From NCBI GenBank assembly GCA_964422365.1, contig CAYRAV010000010.1, positions 1 through 64,000 on the forward strand: 64,000 nt of DNA. The letters are read 5' to 3'. The stretch is from CAYRAV01 sp964422365 (GTDB taxonomy: Bacteria > Bacillota > Clostridia > Lachnospirales > Lachnospiraceae). Positions 45,253-55,091 of the stretch are shown one piece after another. Made by a program: the position numbers and the translations under genes. Position 1 is the first letter of the stretch. The number at the start of each line of letters is the position of its first letter. The notes beneath the pieces are model-generated. The model was not told where the DNA came from, did no database searches, and saw nothing but the letters and a program-made list of their open reading frames with translations.

Positions 45253-47547
45253 ATGAGTGAAATTGGAAAAAAAGAAATCGGGCTGGGCATAGTTGGTTTG
45301 TTATTAGGACGAGTGTTATTGTTTTCTATGAATCCTATGGCAGCTGGTTATTTTATTGCATTATGCGGGCAGAGAAAATGCAGGATATTATATTTGGCTG
45401 CAATTAGCATTGGGATGGCAATGGTAATGCCGCCTGTTAAATTATTTACATATATCGCAACAATGATGTTGGTGTTGTTTGTTATTAGTGCTGCTGAGAA
45501 AAAAGGAAGAATATTATCTACACTGCAAAGTGGTGGAATGGCAGCTGTTTTTATGTTTATGATAGAACTGGCAGGAAGAGGAGTATCTGAGTTAACACAG
45601 GAGGATTTGATTGTGTTGACAGTAGAAGCAGGAATGATTTTAATTAGTTCCTATTTATTTGAGGTAGGTATCCATTATATTTTTCATTGTAAAAAGGGAC
45701 AGCCTATGAACAATGAAGAAGTCATTAGCATTATTCTGCTTGTGGGAATTGCTATTTATGGTATGCCTGTTATTACTGTGTATCGTTTTTCTGTTATTGA
45801 AACAGCAGTGTTTCTTACACTACTGTTTCTTGGGTACAAGTATGGTGCCGGTGCAGGAACAATAGCAGGTGTTGTATGTGGTACGATTGTATATCTGAAG
45901 AATGGAGGAGACAGTTGGATTGGCACTTACTGTTTTTTGGGTTTTTGCAGCGGATTATTTAGAAAAACAGGAAAAGTACTGACAGCAGTGGTAATTGCAG
46001 TTTGTTATGCCGGACTTGGGATATACTGGCAGACAGAGTTGTTTGCCTTAGAAAATATAAGGGGATTTGCATCTGCTGCATTGCTTTTTTTATTGCTGCC
46101 TGGGAAGTGGACAAAACCAGTGGAAGCAAGCGGTTACTGGCACTGGGAAAATAGTTTTGCAAAGCAGACCCTGCAGCTGGTTACTAAAAGAAAGTTGACA
46201 GAATTCTCAGAATCTTTCCGGCAGCTGGCAAAGACATTTTATTCTATTGCAGATCCAAAACCCAGATTAGAGAAAAGAGATATGGATATGGTACTAGAAG
46301 AATTAACACAAAATCTCTGCAGTCAGTGTGAAAAGAGCAATCGATGTTTAGGTTATACCAGACATGAGAGATACCAGACTTCATTATCTATGTTAGAGGC
46401 GGTGAATGAAAAAGGGTGTGTTTTAGAGGGGGATCTGCCAAGAGACTTTTCTAATAAATGCTCTTATCTGGATACATTTGTACAGGAGGCAAACCGTGAA
46501 TTAGAGTTTGCCAAATTGAACTTAAACTGGAAAAACCGAATGGCAGAGAGCAGGGAAGCCATTGCGGACCAGTTAGAGGCAGTAGGAAATTTATTAGAAG
46601 AATTCTCAGTAGAGTTATATGAGATGGAAGATATCTCCTCAGAAACAGAACAAGCAATCAGAGCTGTGTTAAAGAGAAACTTTGTAGATTTAAAAAAGAT
46701 TGCTGTATTAGAAAAGAAAAATAAAAAACAGGAATTGTACTTGTCTGCAAGGGCAAAAAAGGGGAGATGTGTATCTACTCGCGAGGTGGCATCCTATGTG
46801 GGAGAAGTAATGAAGAAAAGATTTCGTCCTGCATTAGAGAGTAAAAATATTTTGTCAGAGGAATATGAGAGAATTGTTTTAGTAGAGGACACTAATTTTA
46901 AGGTTTTAACAGGGATTGCAAGAAGGAATAAAGATGGGGAAGAAGTATGTGGGGATAATTTTTCGTTTACCCAGTTAGAAACAGGTGAAATGATTATGAC
47001 ACTGGCAGATGGAATGGGTGCAGGTGTGGGTGCCTGTGAGGAAAGCTGTTCTGTGGTAGAACTGCTAGAGCAGTTTATGGAAGCGGGATTTAAAGAAGAA
47101 ATGGCAATTCGGCTTATTAATTCCATACTGGTATTAAAGTCAAATGAGCAGACATTCTCTACATTAGATATGGCAGTTATTAATCTGTTTACCGGAATCT
47201 GTGATTTTATTAAAATTGGGGCGGCAACCACTTTTATTAAGAGGAATGACTGGGTGGAAAGTATTTCTGCACATACAATGCCAATTGGTGTATTCAATCA
47301 GGTTGATTATGATAATGTTTCAAAGAAGTTATACGATGGAGATTACATTATTATGGTAAGTGACGGAGTGCTGGATGCGGTAGAGGAACCAAAGGAAGAA
47401 TTTATAGAACAGCTGTTATTAAATACAAAAGTATGTACACCCCGGGAGATTGCCAATATGATATTAAGAGAAGCAGAGAAGAGGAATGAGAATATGGCGA
47501 TGGATGATATGACAGTGATGGTAGCAGGAATATGGAAAAAAGGTTAG
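45253..47547 (+). CDS. spoIIE: Stage II sporulation protein E (serine phosphatase)
   Basis: 764 residues. About ten membrane helices to residue 290, a central regulatory region with Cys pair (CSQCEKSNRCLGY), and a C-terminal PP2C phosphatase (about 535-764: CGDNFSFTQLE, LADGMGAGVGACEES, IMVSDGVLDAVEEP, MDDMTVMVAGIW). Dephosphorylates SpoIIAA to activate sigma-F in the forespore. GAAGGAG before ATG 45253. Followed by tilS, hpt, ftsH as in Clostridia; shows that the organism is a spore former or has the pathway. Confidence 0.96.
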   Translation: MSEIGKKEIGLGIVGLLLGRVLLFSMNPMAAGYFIALCGQRKCRILYLAAISIGMAMVMPPVKLFTYIATMMLVLFVISAAEKKGRILSTLQSGGMAAVFMFMIELAGRGVSELTQEDLIVLTVEAGMILISSYLFEVGIHYIFHCKKGQPMNNEEVISIILLVGIAIYGMPVITVYRFSVIETAVFLTLLFLGYKYGAGAGTIAGVVCGTIVYLKNGGDSWIGTYCFLGFCSGLFRKTGKVLTAVVIAVCYAGLGIYWQTELFALENIRGFASAALLFLLLPGKWTKPVEASGYWHWENSFAKQTLQLVTKRKLTEFSESFRQLAKTFYSIADPKPRLEKRDMDMVLEELTQNLCSQCEKSNRCLGYTRHERYQTSLSMLEAVNEKGCVLEGDLPRDFSNKCSYLDTFVQEANRELEFAKLNLNWKNRMAESREAIADQLEAVGNLLEEFSVELYEMEDISSETEQAIRAVLKRNFVDLKKIAVLEKKNKKQELYLSARAKKGRCVSTREVASYVGEVMKKRFRPALESKNILSEEYERIVLVEDTNFKVLTGIARRNKDGEEVCGDNFSFTQLETGEMIMTLADGMGAGVGACEESCSVVELLEQFMEAGFKEEMAIRLINSILVLKSNEQTFSTLDMAVINLFTGICDFIKIGAATTFIKRNDWVESISAHTMPIGVFNQVDYDNVSKKLYDGDYIIMVSDGVLDAVEEPKEEFIEQLLLNTKVCTPREIANMILREAEKRNENMAMDDMTVMVAGIWKKG

Positions 47548-47692
47548 ATATCAAAAGATGAATGGCATGAAAAGCAAATGCAGTTTATATGAAAGAATAA
47601 AAGCCATTTGTTGAAAATATGCAGAAAGGGAGGTAGAATAAAAAAGTGAAAAGATATTATAGTAATATATACTGAAAAATACGGAGGATATT

Positions 47693-49189
47693 ATGAAGCA
47701 GGTACTGATGGATATAATGGACAAACATATGATAGAGAGGGGAGACAGAGTTGTAGCTGGTGTTTCTGGCGGAGCAGATTCTGTCTGCCTGTTTTTTCTT
47801 TTATTGGCACTTAAAGAGAACGTGGAGTTTGAGTTTATTGTGGTGCATATCAATCATCAGATTCGGGGAGAGGAAGCATTAGAAGATCAGAGATATGTGG
47901 AGAAAATCTGTGAGGAAAATCAAGTGCCGGTTATCATTGTAACAAAAGATGTAAAAGCTATTGCAAAGGAGGGCAGGCTGTCGGAGGAAGAGGCAGGAAG
48001 GCAGGTCCGTTATCAGGCATTTGAACAGGTGTTAAAAGAATGGAAGGGGAATAAAATTGCTTTGGCGCATCATAAAAATGACCAGGCAGAAACTGTTTTA
48101 TGGAATCTGGTCAGAGGAAGCGGTCTGAAGGGGATGGCAGGGATGAAACCACAGAGAGACTGCTTTATCAGACCACTATTGTCTGTTACAAGGGATGAAA
48201 TTGAAGACTATCTGTCGAAAAGGAATATTTCTTATCAGACAGACAGTACAAATAAAACATTAGAGTATACAAGAAATAAAATCAGACTTAAGGTTTTGCC
48301 GTACTTTGTCAGTGAATTAAACGGAAGGGCAGTAGAGCATATTGCAAATACAGCAGAGATTTTTTCGGAGCTTCAGGATTTTGTTGACCGGACTGTAGCA
48401 CAGGCATGGGACAGAGTGGTAAGAAACAAGAGAGAGTGCTATCTGTTAGAAGCAGAGGCATTTTTTGCACAGGATATTGTTATCCAGAAAGCAATTTTGC
48501 AAAGGGTGCTGGCTTTCTGTGCAAATGGGTTAAAAGATATTACAAGTGAGCATATTGTAATATTGAGGAAGTTATTTTTAAGAGAAGTAGGAAAGCAGGT
48601 ACAATTGCCAAGAGGAGTTAAAGCAGTAAAGAATTATGATGGCATTGCCATTTTTTCAATGCCAAAAATAGAAGGAAAGCGGGCGGGGGAAATATTTCCA
48701 GACGTAACACAAACAGAAGTTTTTCTTGTTATTCCAGGAACAGTTGAGCTCAAAAGAGATAATATAATGGTAGAATGTAGTGTAATGAACCGCAGTGTAT
48801 TTGATAAAATTATTTCAAAAACGAAAGAAAATTCTAAAAAAAATATAATAAATTCCAAAAATTACTGTACGAAATGGTTCGATTATGATAAAATAGGCAA
48901 TACGGTTTCCTTACGAAATCAGAGAAATGGTGATGTTTTGCAAATTGGTAGAAATGGAGAACATAAAAAATTAAACCGTTTTTTTATTGACCGGAAGATT
49001 CCAAGAGAAGAAAGAGCGGCAATTTGGATGTTAGCAGAAAAACAGGAAATCATATGGGTAATCGGGCATAGAATAAGCGAGGGTTACCGCGTGACAGATG
49101 CAACTGAAAATGTTTTGCAGGTTACAGTTAGTTTTACAAATAGTGACAATCGTCAAAAGAAGATAGTTTATGATACAGGGGAAAATTAA
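47693..49189 (+). CDS. tilS: tRNA(Ile)-lysidine synthase
   Basis: 498 residues. PP-loop VAGVSGGADSVCLFFLLLAL, HINHQIRGEEALEDQRY, LAHHKNDQAETVLWNL; C-terminal TilS domains after residue 240. Converts C34 of tRNA-Ile (CAT) to lysidine with ATP and lysine. GGAGGA before ATG 47693. Essential gene in the spoIIE-ftsH block. Confidence 0.96.
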   Translation: MKQVLMDIMDKHMIERGDRVVAGVSGGADSVCLFFLLLALKENVEFEFIVVHINHQIRGEEALEDQRYVEKICEENQVPVIIVTKDVKAIAKEGRLSEEEAGRQVRYQAFEQVLKEWKGNKIALAHHKNDQAETVLWNLVRGSGLKGMAGMKPQRDCFIRPLLSVTRDEIEDYLSKRNISYQTDSTNKTLEYTRNKIRLKVLPYFVSELNGRAVEHIANTAEIFSELQDFVDRTVAQAWDRVVRNKRECYLLEAEAFFAQDIVIQKAILQRVLAFCANGLKDITSEHIVILRKLFLREVGKQVQLPRGVKAVKNYDGIAIFSMPKIEGKRAGEIFPDVTQTEVFLVIPGTVELKRDNIMVECSVMNRSVFDKIISKTKENSKKNIINSKNYCTKWFDYDKIGNTVSLRNQRNGDVLQIGRNGEHKKLNRFFIDRKIPREERAAIWMLAEKQEIIWVIGHRISEGYRVTDATENVLQVTVSFTNSDNRQKKIVYDTGEN

Positions 49190-49207
49190 ATGAGGAGATG
49201 ATGAAAC

Positions 49208-49720
49208 TTGGAGATAAAGACACTCATTTCTCAGAAAGAGGTAGAGAAAAGAATTTCTGAACTTGCAGTGCAGATTAATCATGATTATATGGGAAAAGAG
49301 CTGTATCTGATTTGTATTTTGAAAGGTAGTATATTTTTTACCTGCCAGCTTGCAAAAGAATTAACGATGCCTGTCAGTATGGGTTTTATGTCGGTTTCCA
49401 GTTATGGAGATGATATGGTCAGTTCAAAAAAAGTAACCATAAAAAAAGATTTAGAAGAAGATATTGCAGGAAAAGAGGTTCTGATTATAGAAGATATTAT
49501 TGATACAGGTCTTACCATGAATTGTCTGAAACAAATCTTATCAGAGAGAAAGCCTGCAGGATTGAAAGTATGTGCATTGCTGAATAAGGTCAGCAAGAGA
49601 CTGGTATCATTAGAGGTGGATTATACAGGCTTTGAAATACCTGATCAGTTTATAGTTGGTTATGGTATGGACTATGCACAGAAATACCGGAACTTACCAT
49701 ATATTGGTATGATTGAGTAA
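49208..49720 (+). CDS. hpt: Hypoxanthine phosphoribosyltransferase
   Basis: 170 residues, starting at TTG 49208 with GAGGAG 10 bp upstream; ATGs nearby are out of frame. The PRPP-binding motif VLIIEDIIDTGLTM and the family motifs GSIFFTCQLAKEL and FIVGYGMDYAQKYRNLPYIG are present. Salvages hypoxanthine and guanine. It ends 20 bp before the ftsH start. Confidence 0.96.
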   Translation: MEIKTLISQKEVEKRISELAVQINHDYMGKELYLICILKGSIFFTCQLAKELTMPVSMGFMSVSSYGDDMVSSKKVTIKKDLEEDIAGKEVLIIEDIIDTGLTMNCLKQILSERKPAGLKVCALLNKVSKRLVSLEVDYTGFEIPDQFIVGYGMDYAQKYRNLPYIGMIE

Positions 49721-49739
49721 ACATAAGGGAGGTTTTCAT

Positions 49740-51557
49740 TTGAAAAAACAAATAAGAATTAGTGGATTTTATATTGCAATGCTTGCTATTATTGTAATTG
49801 CAGTTCTGGTTTCGGGAGATTTTACATCCAGAAAAGGAAATTCATACACCTATGCACAGTTTGAGCAGGATATAAAAAATGGTTATGTGGCACAGGTAGA
49901 GATTGCTCAGAGCAGAGACATTCCTACCGGACAGGTTATGGTCACTTTGAATGATGGAAGGGAGCAAAAATCCTTTTATGTATCAGATGTTAACACAATT
50001 ATAGAAAAATTGCAGGAAGAAAAGATTGTTTATGTACTAAACAGTGTACCACAGCAAAGCATATGGATTACTATTTTGCCATATATAATAGGATTTATTG
50101 CAATTCTGGTTGTGATGTCTTTTCTGTCAAGTCAGATGGCAAGTGCCGGAGGCGGGAATTCTAAAATGATGAATTTTGGAAAAAGCCGTGCAAGAATGAC
50201 AACAAATGAGGCAAAGAATACTACATTTAAAAATGTGGCAGGATTAGAAGAGGAAAAAGAAGAATTACAGGAGATTGTAGATTTCTTAAAAGAACCAAGA
50301 AAATATACGGAAGTGGGGGCCAGAATTCCTAAAGGTGTTATCCTTGTAGGACCTCCGGGAACAGGTAAGACATTGCTTGCCAAAGCAGTTGCGGGAGAAG
50401 CAGGTGTACCGTTTTTTAGCATTTCAGGTTCTGATTTTGTAGAAATGTTTGTTGGTGTGGGTGCCTCCCGTGTAAGGGATTTGTTTGAAGATGCCAAGAG
50501 AAATGCCCCTTGTATTATATTTATTGATGAAATTGATGCAGTTGCAAGGCGGAGAGGTGCAGGTCTTGGAGGCGGACATGATGAAAGAGAACAAACTTTG
50601 AATCAGATGTTGGTAGAGATGGACGGTTTTGGTGTCAATGAAGGTATTATTGTAATGGCAGCCACCAACCGTGTTGATATTCTTGACCCTGCAATTCTGC
50701 GTCCGGGACGTTTTGATAGAAAAGTTGCAGTAGGACGTCCGGATGTAAAAGGAAGAGAAGAAATCTTAAGAGTGCATGCTAAGAATAAACCAATGGCAGA
50801 AGATGTAAATATAGAAACAGTAGCCCGCACTACCGCAGGATTTACAGGAGCTGATTTGGAAAATTTATTAAATGAATCAGCAATTGCTGCTGCAAAAGAG
50901 AATCGTAAATTTATCAAAAGTTCAGATATTGAAAGGTCATTTATCAAAGTAGGAATCGGTGCAGAGAAGAAAAGCCGTGTTATTTCAGAAAAAGAAAAGA
51001 AAATCACTGCTTATCATGAGGCAGGGCATGCAATTTTATTCCATGTGCTTCCGGATGTGGGACCAGTGTACACGGTATCAATTATACCAACAGGAATGGG
51101 GGCAGCAGGTTATACAATGCCTCTTCCTGAAAAAGATGAAATGTTCAATACAAAAGGTAAGATGATGCAGGATATCGTTGTTTCTCTTGGAGGGCGTATT
51201 GCAGAGGAAATGATTTTTGATGATATTACTACAGGTGCTTCTCAGGATATTAAGCAGGCAACTGCAAAAGCACGTGCTATGGTTACAAAATATGGTTTTT
51301 CAGAGGAATTGGGTTTGATTAATTACGAAACAGAAGATGATGAAGTATTCATTGGACGTGATATTGCACATACAAAGAATTACAGTGAAAAAGTAGCAGA
51401 TATCATTGATGTGGAAGTGAAAAAAATTATTGATGAGTGTTATGAGAACGCAAAGAGAATCTTAACAGAGCATGAGAATATACTGCATAAATGTGCAGAA
51501 TTATTGATTGAAAAAGAGAGAATCACACGAGAAGAGTTTGAAGCATTGTTTTCATAA
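49740..51557 (+). CDS. ftsH: ATP-dependent zinc metalloprotease FtsH
   Basis: 605 residues from the TTG at 49740 (GGGAGG 6 bp upstream). TM1 about 7-27, extracytoplasmic domain about 28-105, TM2 about 107-130, AAA domain with GPPGTGKTLLAKA (about 203), IIFIDEIDAVARRRG, second region of homology ATNRVDILDPAILRPGRFDR, and protease HEAGH (about 425). Degrades membrane and regulatory proteins. Second TTG start in a row. Strong terminator follows. Confidence 0.97.
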   Translation: MKKQIRISGFYIAMLAIIVIAVLVSGDFTSRKGNSYTYAQFEQDIKNGYVAQVEIAQSRDIPTGQVMVTLNDGREQKSFYVSDVNTIIEKLQEEKIVYVLNSVPQQSIWITILPYIIGFIAILVVMSFLSSQMASAGGGNSKMMNFGKSRARMTTNEAKNTTFKNVAGLEEEKEELQEIVDFLKEPRKYTEVGARIPKGVILVGPPGTGKTLLAKAVAGEAGVPFFSISGSDFVEMFVGVGASRVRDLFEDAKRNAPCIIFIDEIDAVARRRGAGLGGGHDEREQTLNQMLVEMDGFGVNEGIIVMAATNRVDILDPAILRPGRFDRKVAVGRPDVKGREEILRVHAKNKPMAEDVNIETVARTTAGFTGADLENLLNESAIAAAKENRKFIKSSDIERSFIKVGIGAEKKSRVISEKEKKITAYHEAGHAILFHVLPDVGPVYTVSIIPTGMGAAGYTMPLPEKDEMFNTKGKMMQDIVVSLGGRIAEEMIFDDITTGASQDIKQATAKARAMVTKYGFSEELGLINYETEDDEVFIGRDIAHTKNYSEKVADIIDVEVKKIIDECYENAKRILTEHENILHKCAELLIEKERITREEFEALFS

Positions 51558-51562
51558 AAAAG

Positions 51563-51603
51563 AAAAAGTAATGGGAATTTTATCATTCCATTACTTTTTT
51601 TGT
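51563..51603 (+). terminator. Terminator after ftsH
   Basis: AAAAAGTAATGG pairs with CCATTACTTTTTTT across GAATTTTATCATT. Confidence 0.9.
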
Positions 51604-51874
51604 TATATTGAAGTAAGTTTCATAAGGTTGTGTTTTTTTGATAATGTAGAAAAGTAACAGCATTTTCGTAATAGGGGGAAGAGACAATAGAAGATATTCG
51701 GGATGTGGAATTAGCCCATCTATTTATGTAAAAACAATTAAATGTAACAAAATTGTAAAAAAATGTACATTTTTACATGGTAAATATTAACAAAATATAA
51801 ATAGTGTGTGAAAATGCACAAAAAAAGTAGATAAAAAAATAAAAGTTTGTGCACACTTATTCCAGCATTAATGA

Positions 51875-51984
51875 TATACTAATAAGCGTAAACCCCAATA
51901 CATTATATAGTTTTTGCTACACCCCATTAGTAACAAAAATACCTTCTCCAAAAGAGGACAACGTTCGATGTTGTCCTCTTTTAT
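51875..51984 (+). ncRNA. Candidate small RNA with promoter and terminator
   Basis: Extended -10 TGATATACT (-10 TATACT at 51875-51880) predicts a start near 51887. About 65 nt without a start codon and ribosome site, containing two ACCCC stretches (AAACCCCAATA, ACACCCCATTAG), lead to a perfect 13-bp hairpin AAAAGAGGACAAC/GTTGTCCTCTTTT with T run (51950-51982). A second hairpin GCCAGTTTTGATT/AATCAAACTGGC follows at 51988-52015. Alternatively this is an attenuated leader of the amylase gene 200 bp downstream. Confidence 0.5.
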
Positions 51985-51987
51985 TTT

Positions 51988-52015
51988 GCCAGTTTTGATT
52001 TTGAATCAAACTGGC
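51988..52015 (+). other. Second hairpin after the candidate small RNA
   Basis: GCCAGTTTTGATT and AATCAAACTGGC around TTG. Could fold in a read-through transcript towards the amylase gene. Confidence 0.5.
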
Positions 52016-52186
52016 TTTCCGTTTGGTCTGGATGGCTGAATGGTTACAATAGTTATAACAAATTCAAAAAAATCATTGTATATTCCAAGTAAGTATTATA
52101 AAATAATAAATAAAATAGTGGAAATCAGTCAGAAAAAATGTCTGCCTGAGAGATGGAGAAGTAAGGGACGAGGAGACAGAGTTATC

Positions 52187-54301
52187 ATGGATATGAATTT
52201 GAATTTTAGAGAATTATCAAAAAGCGAAAAGTTACACATGTATGTAAATAATATGACACAAATACTGAATCAAAGGGCATTGTTTAGTGATGGTACATCA
52301 GAGTACCGTATGCCGCCAGAACCAATGCCAAATGATAAAGTGAAGATTCGTTTTCGTACAGCAAAAGATAACGTGGATATTGTATATTTAGTAAAAAACA
52401 ATGAAAAGATTCCGATGAAAAAAATATATAATAACCGTTTGTTTGATTTTTATGAAGTAGAGATAGAATTATTAGGAGATCTCAAGGTAGAGTATTATTT
52501 TGAAATCAATTCAGGGCGTTTTGTATGTTATTATAACAGCAAAGGTGTATTTAGAACAATAGAACCATATTACAATTTCTTTATTAAACCAGGGTTTAAG
52601 ACACCGGATTGGGCAAAGGGTGCCGTATTTTACCAGATATATGTGGACCGTTTTTGTAATGGAGATCCAACCAATACAGTGGAAACAAATGAGTATCATT
52701 ATATTGGAGAAGGCACAAGGAAAATAGATGATTGGGGGAAATATCCTGCGGCAATGGGTGTAAGAGAATTCTATGGAGGAGATCTTCAGGGAATTATGAA
52801 TAAGTTGGATTACTTACAGGATTTAGGAGTAGAGGTTATTTATTTGAATCCTATTTTTGTATCGCCATCTAACCATAAATATGATATTCAGGACTATGAT
52901 TATGTAGATCCGCATTTTGGTAAGATTGTAAAAGATGAGGGGGATTTGCTGCCGGAAGGAGAGCACAGAAATTCTTTGGCAAGCCGTTATATCTGCAGGG
53001 TTACAGATAAAGAAAATTTAGAAGCAAGCAATCAATTATTTATAGAACTGGTAGAGGAAATCCATAAAAGAGGCATGAAAATTATTTTGGATGGTGTATT
53101 CAATCATTGTGGTTCTTTTAATAAATGGTTGGACCGTGAATGTATCTATGAAGGCCAGGAGGGATACGAAAAAGGTGCATATATTAATGAGGACAGTCCA
53201 TATAAGAGCTTTTTTAAATTCCGTGAATCACAGTGGCCGTATAATGATAAATATGATGGCTGGTGGGGACATGATACCCTTCCTAAATTAAACTATGAAG
53301 ATTCGCCAAAATTATTCGAATATATTATGCGTATTGCAAAAAAGTGGGTATCACCGCCTTATAATGTAGATGGATGGAGATTGGATGTTGCAGCAGATTT
53401 AGGACATTCTAATGAGTATAACCATTATTTCTGGAAAAGTTTTAGAAAATCTGTGAAGGAGGCTAATCCAGATGCAATTATTCTGGCGGAACACTATGGA
53501 GACCCCACTTCATGGCTGCAAGGAGATGAGTGGGATACAGTAATGAACTATGATGCATTTATGGAACCGCTTACATGGTTTTTAACGGGTGTAGAAAAGC
53601 ACAGTGATGAATATCGCGAAGATTTATTGAGTAATCAGGATGCATTTTTTGGTTCTATGGAACACCATATGACAAGATTTAATACACAGTCATTGCAGGT
53701 GTCCATGAATGAGTTAAGTAATCATGACCATTCCAGATTTTTAACAAGAACAAACCGCAGAGTAGGACGGACTGCTTACTTAGGACCGGAAGCTGCCAAT
53801 CAGGGATTGAATAAAGCGGTTATGCGTGAGGCAGTAGTGATTCAGATGACATGGCCAGGTGCCCCAACGATTTATTATGGGGATGAAGCAGGTGTCTGTG
53901 GCTGGACCGATCCTGATAATAGAAGAACTTATCCGTGGGGACATGAGGACATGGAATTAATTGGTCTTCACAAAGAAGTGATTCGTATTCATAAAGAATA
54001 TCAGGTATTTAAGACAGGCTCTATCAAATTCCTTTATGGTTCTTATGGCGTGATTGGTTATGGAAGATTCGATGGTCAAAATCAGATGGTAATAGCTGTA
54101 AACAATAACAGTGGAGATGTGACAATTAAGATTCCTGTATGGGAAATTGGAATCGCAGAAGATAGCCAGATGGTTCGTTTGATTATGACATATACAGAAG
54201 GATATAATTTAGAAGCAGTTACTTATCAGATTGAAGAAGGGATACTTACTTTGCCATTGCCGCCGTTTTCCAGTATGATTATTAAGAATATTGGAGTTTA
54301 A
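52187..54301 (+). CDS. GH13 alpha-amylase / neopullulanase-like enzyme, cytosolic
   Basis: 704 residues from ATG 52187 (AGGAGA upstream); the longer frame from 52040 adds a non-conserved start. N-terminal CBM34-like beta domain (about 15-125), then the GH13 barrel: VFYQIYVDRFCNGDP, YLNPIFVSPSNHKYD, VDGWRLDVAAD (nucleophile Asp about 397), ILAEHYGDP (acid Glu about 434), NELSNHDHSRFL (third Asp), C-terminal beta domain. No signal peptide, so it acts on imported maltodextrins. No transporter genes are next to it. Confidence 0.93.
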   Translation: MDMNLNFRELSKSEKLHMYVNNMTQILNQRALFSDGTSEYRMPPEPMPNDKVKIRFRTAKDNVDIVYLVKNNEKIPMKKIYNNRLFDFYEVEIELLGDLKVEYYFEINSGRFVCYYNSKGVFRTIEPYYNFFIKPGFKTPDWAKGAVFYQIYVDRFCNGDPTNTVETNEYHYIGEGTRKIDDWGKYPAAMGVREFYGGDLQGIMNKLDYLQDLGVEVIYLNPIFVSPSNHKYDIQDYDYVDPHFGKIVKDEGDLLPEGEHRNSLASRYICRVTDKENLEASNQLFIELVEEIHKRGMKIILDGVFNHCGSFNKWLDRECIYEGQEGYEKGAYINEDSPYKSFFKFRESQWPYNDKYDGWWGHDTLPKLNYEDSPKLFEYIMRIAKKWVSPPYNVDGWRLDVAADLGHSNEYNHYFWKSFRKSVKEANPDAIILAEHYGDPTSWLQGDEWDTVMNYDAFMEPLTWFLTGVEKHSDEYREDLLSNQDAFFGSMEHHMTRFNTQSLQVSMNELSNHDHSRFLTRTNRRVGRTAYLGPEAANQGLNKAVMREAVVIQMTWPGAPTIYYGDEAGVCGWTDPDNRRTYPWGHEDMELIGLHKEVIRIHKEYQVFKTGSIKFLYGSYGVIGYGRFDGQNQMVIAVNNNSGDVTIKIPVWEIGIAEDSQMVRLIMTYTEGYNLEAVTYQIEEGILTLPLPPFSSMIIKNIGV

Positions 54302-54395
54302 TGGAATGTATCAGACTCTGGCATTTGCCGGAGTATGCAAAACGGCCAAAAAAGCTGCTGTTTATATCCGATTGACAAAAAATTTAAATTTGTTC

Positions 54396-54423
54396 TTGCA
54401 ATTTAAGAATTTTGTGGTATAAT
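54396..54423 (+). promoter_or_regulatory. Promoter of the tRNA-Tyr/tRNA-Leu pair
   Basis: TTGCAA (54396-54401), 16 bp, TATAAT (54418-54423), 23 bp before tRNA-Tyr. Confidence 0.75.
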
Positions 54424-54445
54424 TTTATCTTGTCAGAACAAATAT

Positions 54446-54527
54446 GGATGGATTCCCGAGTGGCCAAAGGGGGCAGACTGTAAATCTGTTAGCTACGCTT
54501 TCGAAGGTTCGAATCCTTCTCCATCCA
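54446..54527 (+). tRNA. tRNA-Tyr (anticodon GTA)
   Basis: 82 nt, long variable arm. Acceptor GGATGGA/TCCATCC, anticodon stem CAGAC/CTGTT with loop TGTAAAT. Confidence 0.95.
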
Positions 54528-54571
54528 TTTGTACATAAACAATAAGATAATATTGTTTGGTACTGATAATT

Positions 54572-54657
54572 GCCGGCGTGGCGGAACTGGCAGACGCCCA
54601 GGACTTAAAATCCTGTGGGATTAACTTCCCGTACCGGTTCGATTCCGGTCGCCGGCA
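54572..54657 (+). tRNA. tRNA-Leu (anticodon TAA)
   Basis: 86 nt, class II. Acceptor GCCGGCG/CGCCGGC, anticodon stem CAGGA/TCCTG with loop CTTAAAA. Confidence 0.96.
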
Positions 54658-54665
54658 TTGTTATT

Positions 54666-54712
54666 TTGGGGCTCAGCTCTTGTGAACAACGAGGGTTGGG
54701 CCTTTTTGTTTT
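54666..54712 (+). terminator. Terminator after tRNA-Leu
   Basis: GGGGCTCAGCTC with GAGGGTTGGGCC (imperfect) followed by TTTTTGTTTT. Confidence 0.65.
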
Positions 54713-55091
54713 AACTACTCCATATATTTTGCAGGAATAAATGTAACAGTTCATTTATGCAGAATCAATTGTGTGATATGCATGTGGGGTTTGTTCACTA
54801 GAGCGTGTTTGCTAAATTTGTGCAAATAATAATAGTAAATCAAGTTTACTGGGTGTGTAATGTGCATATTGATTAGTTTTAATCATTAATAACAAGAAAA
54901 AACTGTGCAAATTTATCAATAGAAAAACCTGAATATAGAAAAGTAGTTGAATAAAATAGACAAATATGGTATACTAAGTAAAAAGATGCAAAGGAAAGCA
55001 GTATTTTTATTAAAAAAAACAGTAATAGGAAGGTATTTTTGCTTTCTAAAATATAATAGGGGGAAATTATTAAGAAACAGGGGTGGTCTTT
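54713..55091. other. Gap with hybrid repeat end
   Basis: 54741-54815 joins a family-2-like half (GTAACAGTTCATTTATGCAG) to a family-1 end (CACTAGAGCGTGTTTG); the same junction occurs at 59106-59182. No gene seen otherwise. The strand before the MCP gene is AT-rich. Confidence 0.6.
54741..54815 (+). repeat. Hybrid family-2/family-1 repeat end, copy 1
   Basis: Shares ACAGTTCA..ATGCAGAA, GCATGTGGGG.TTTG.TCA and CTAGAGCGTGTTTG with 59106-59182. Confidence 0.7.
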
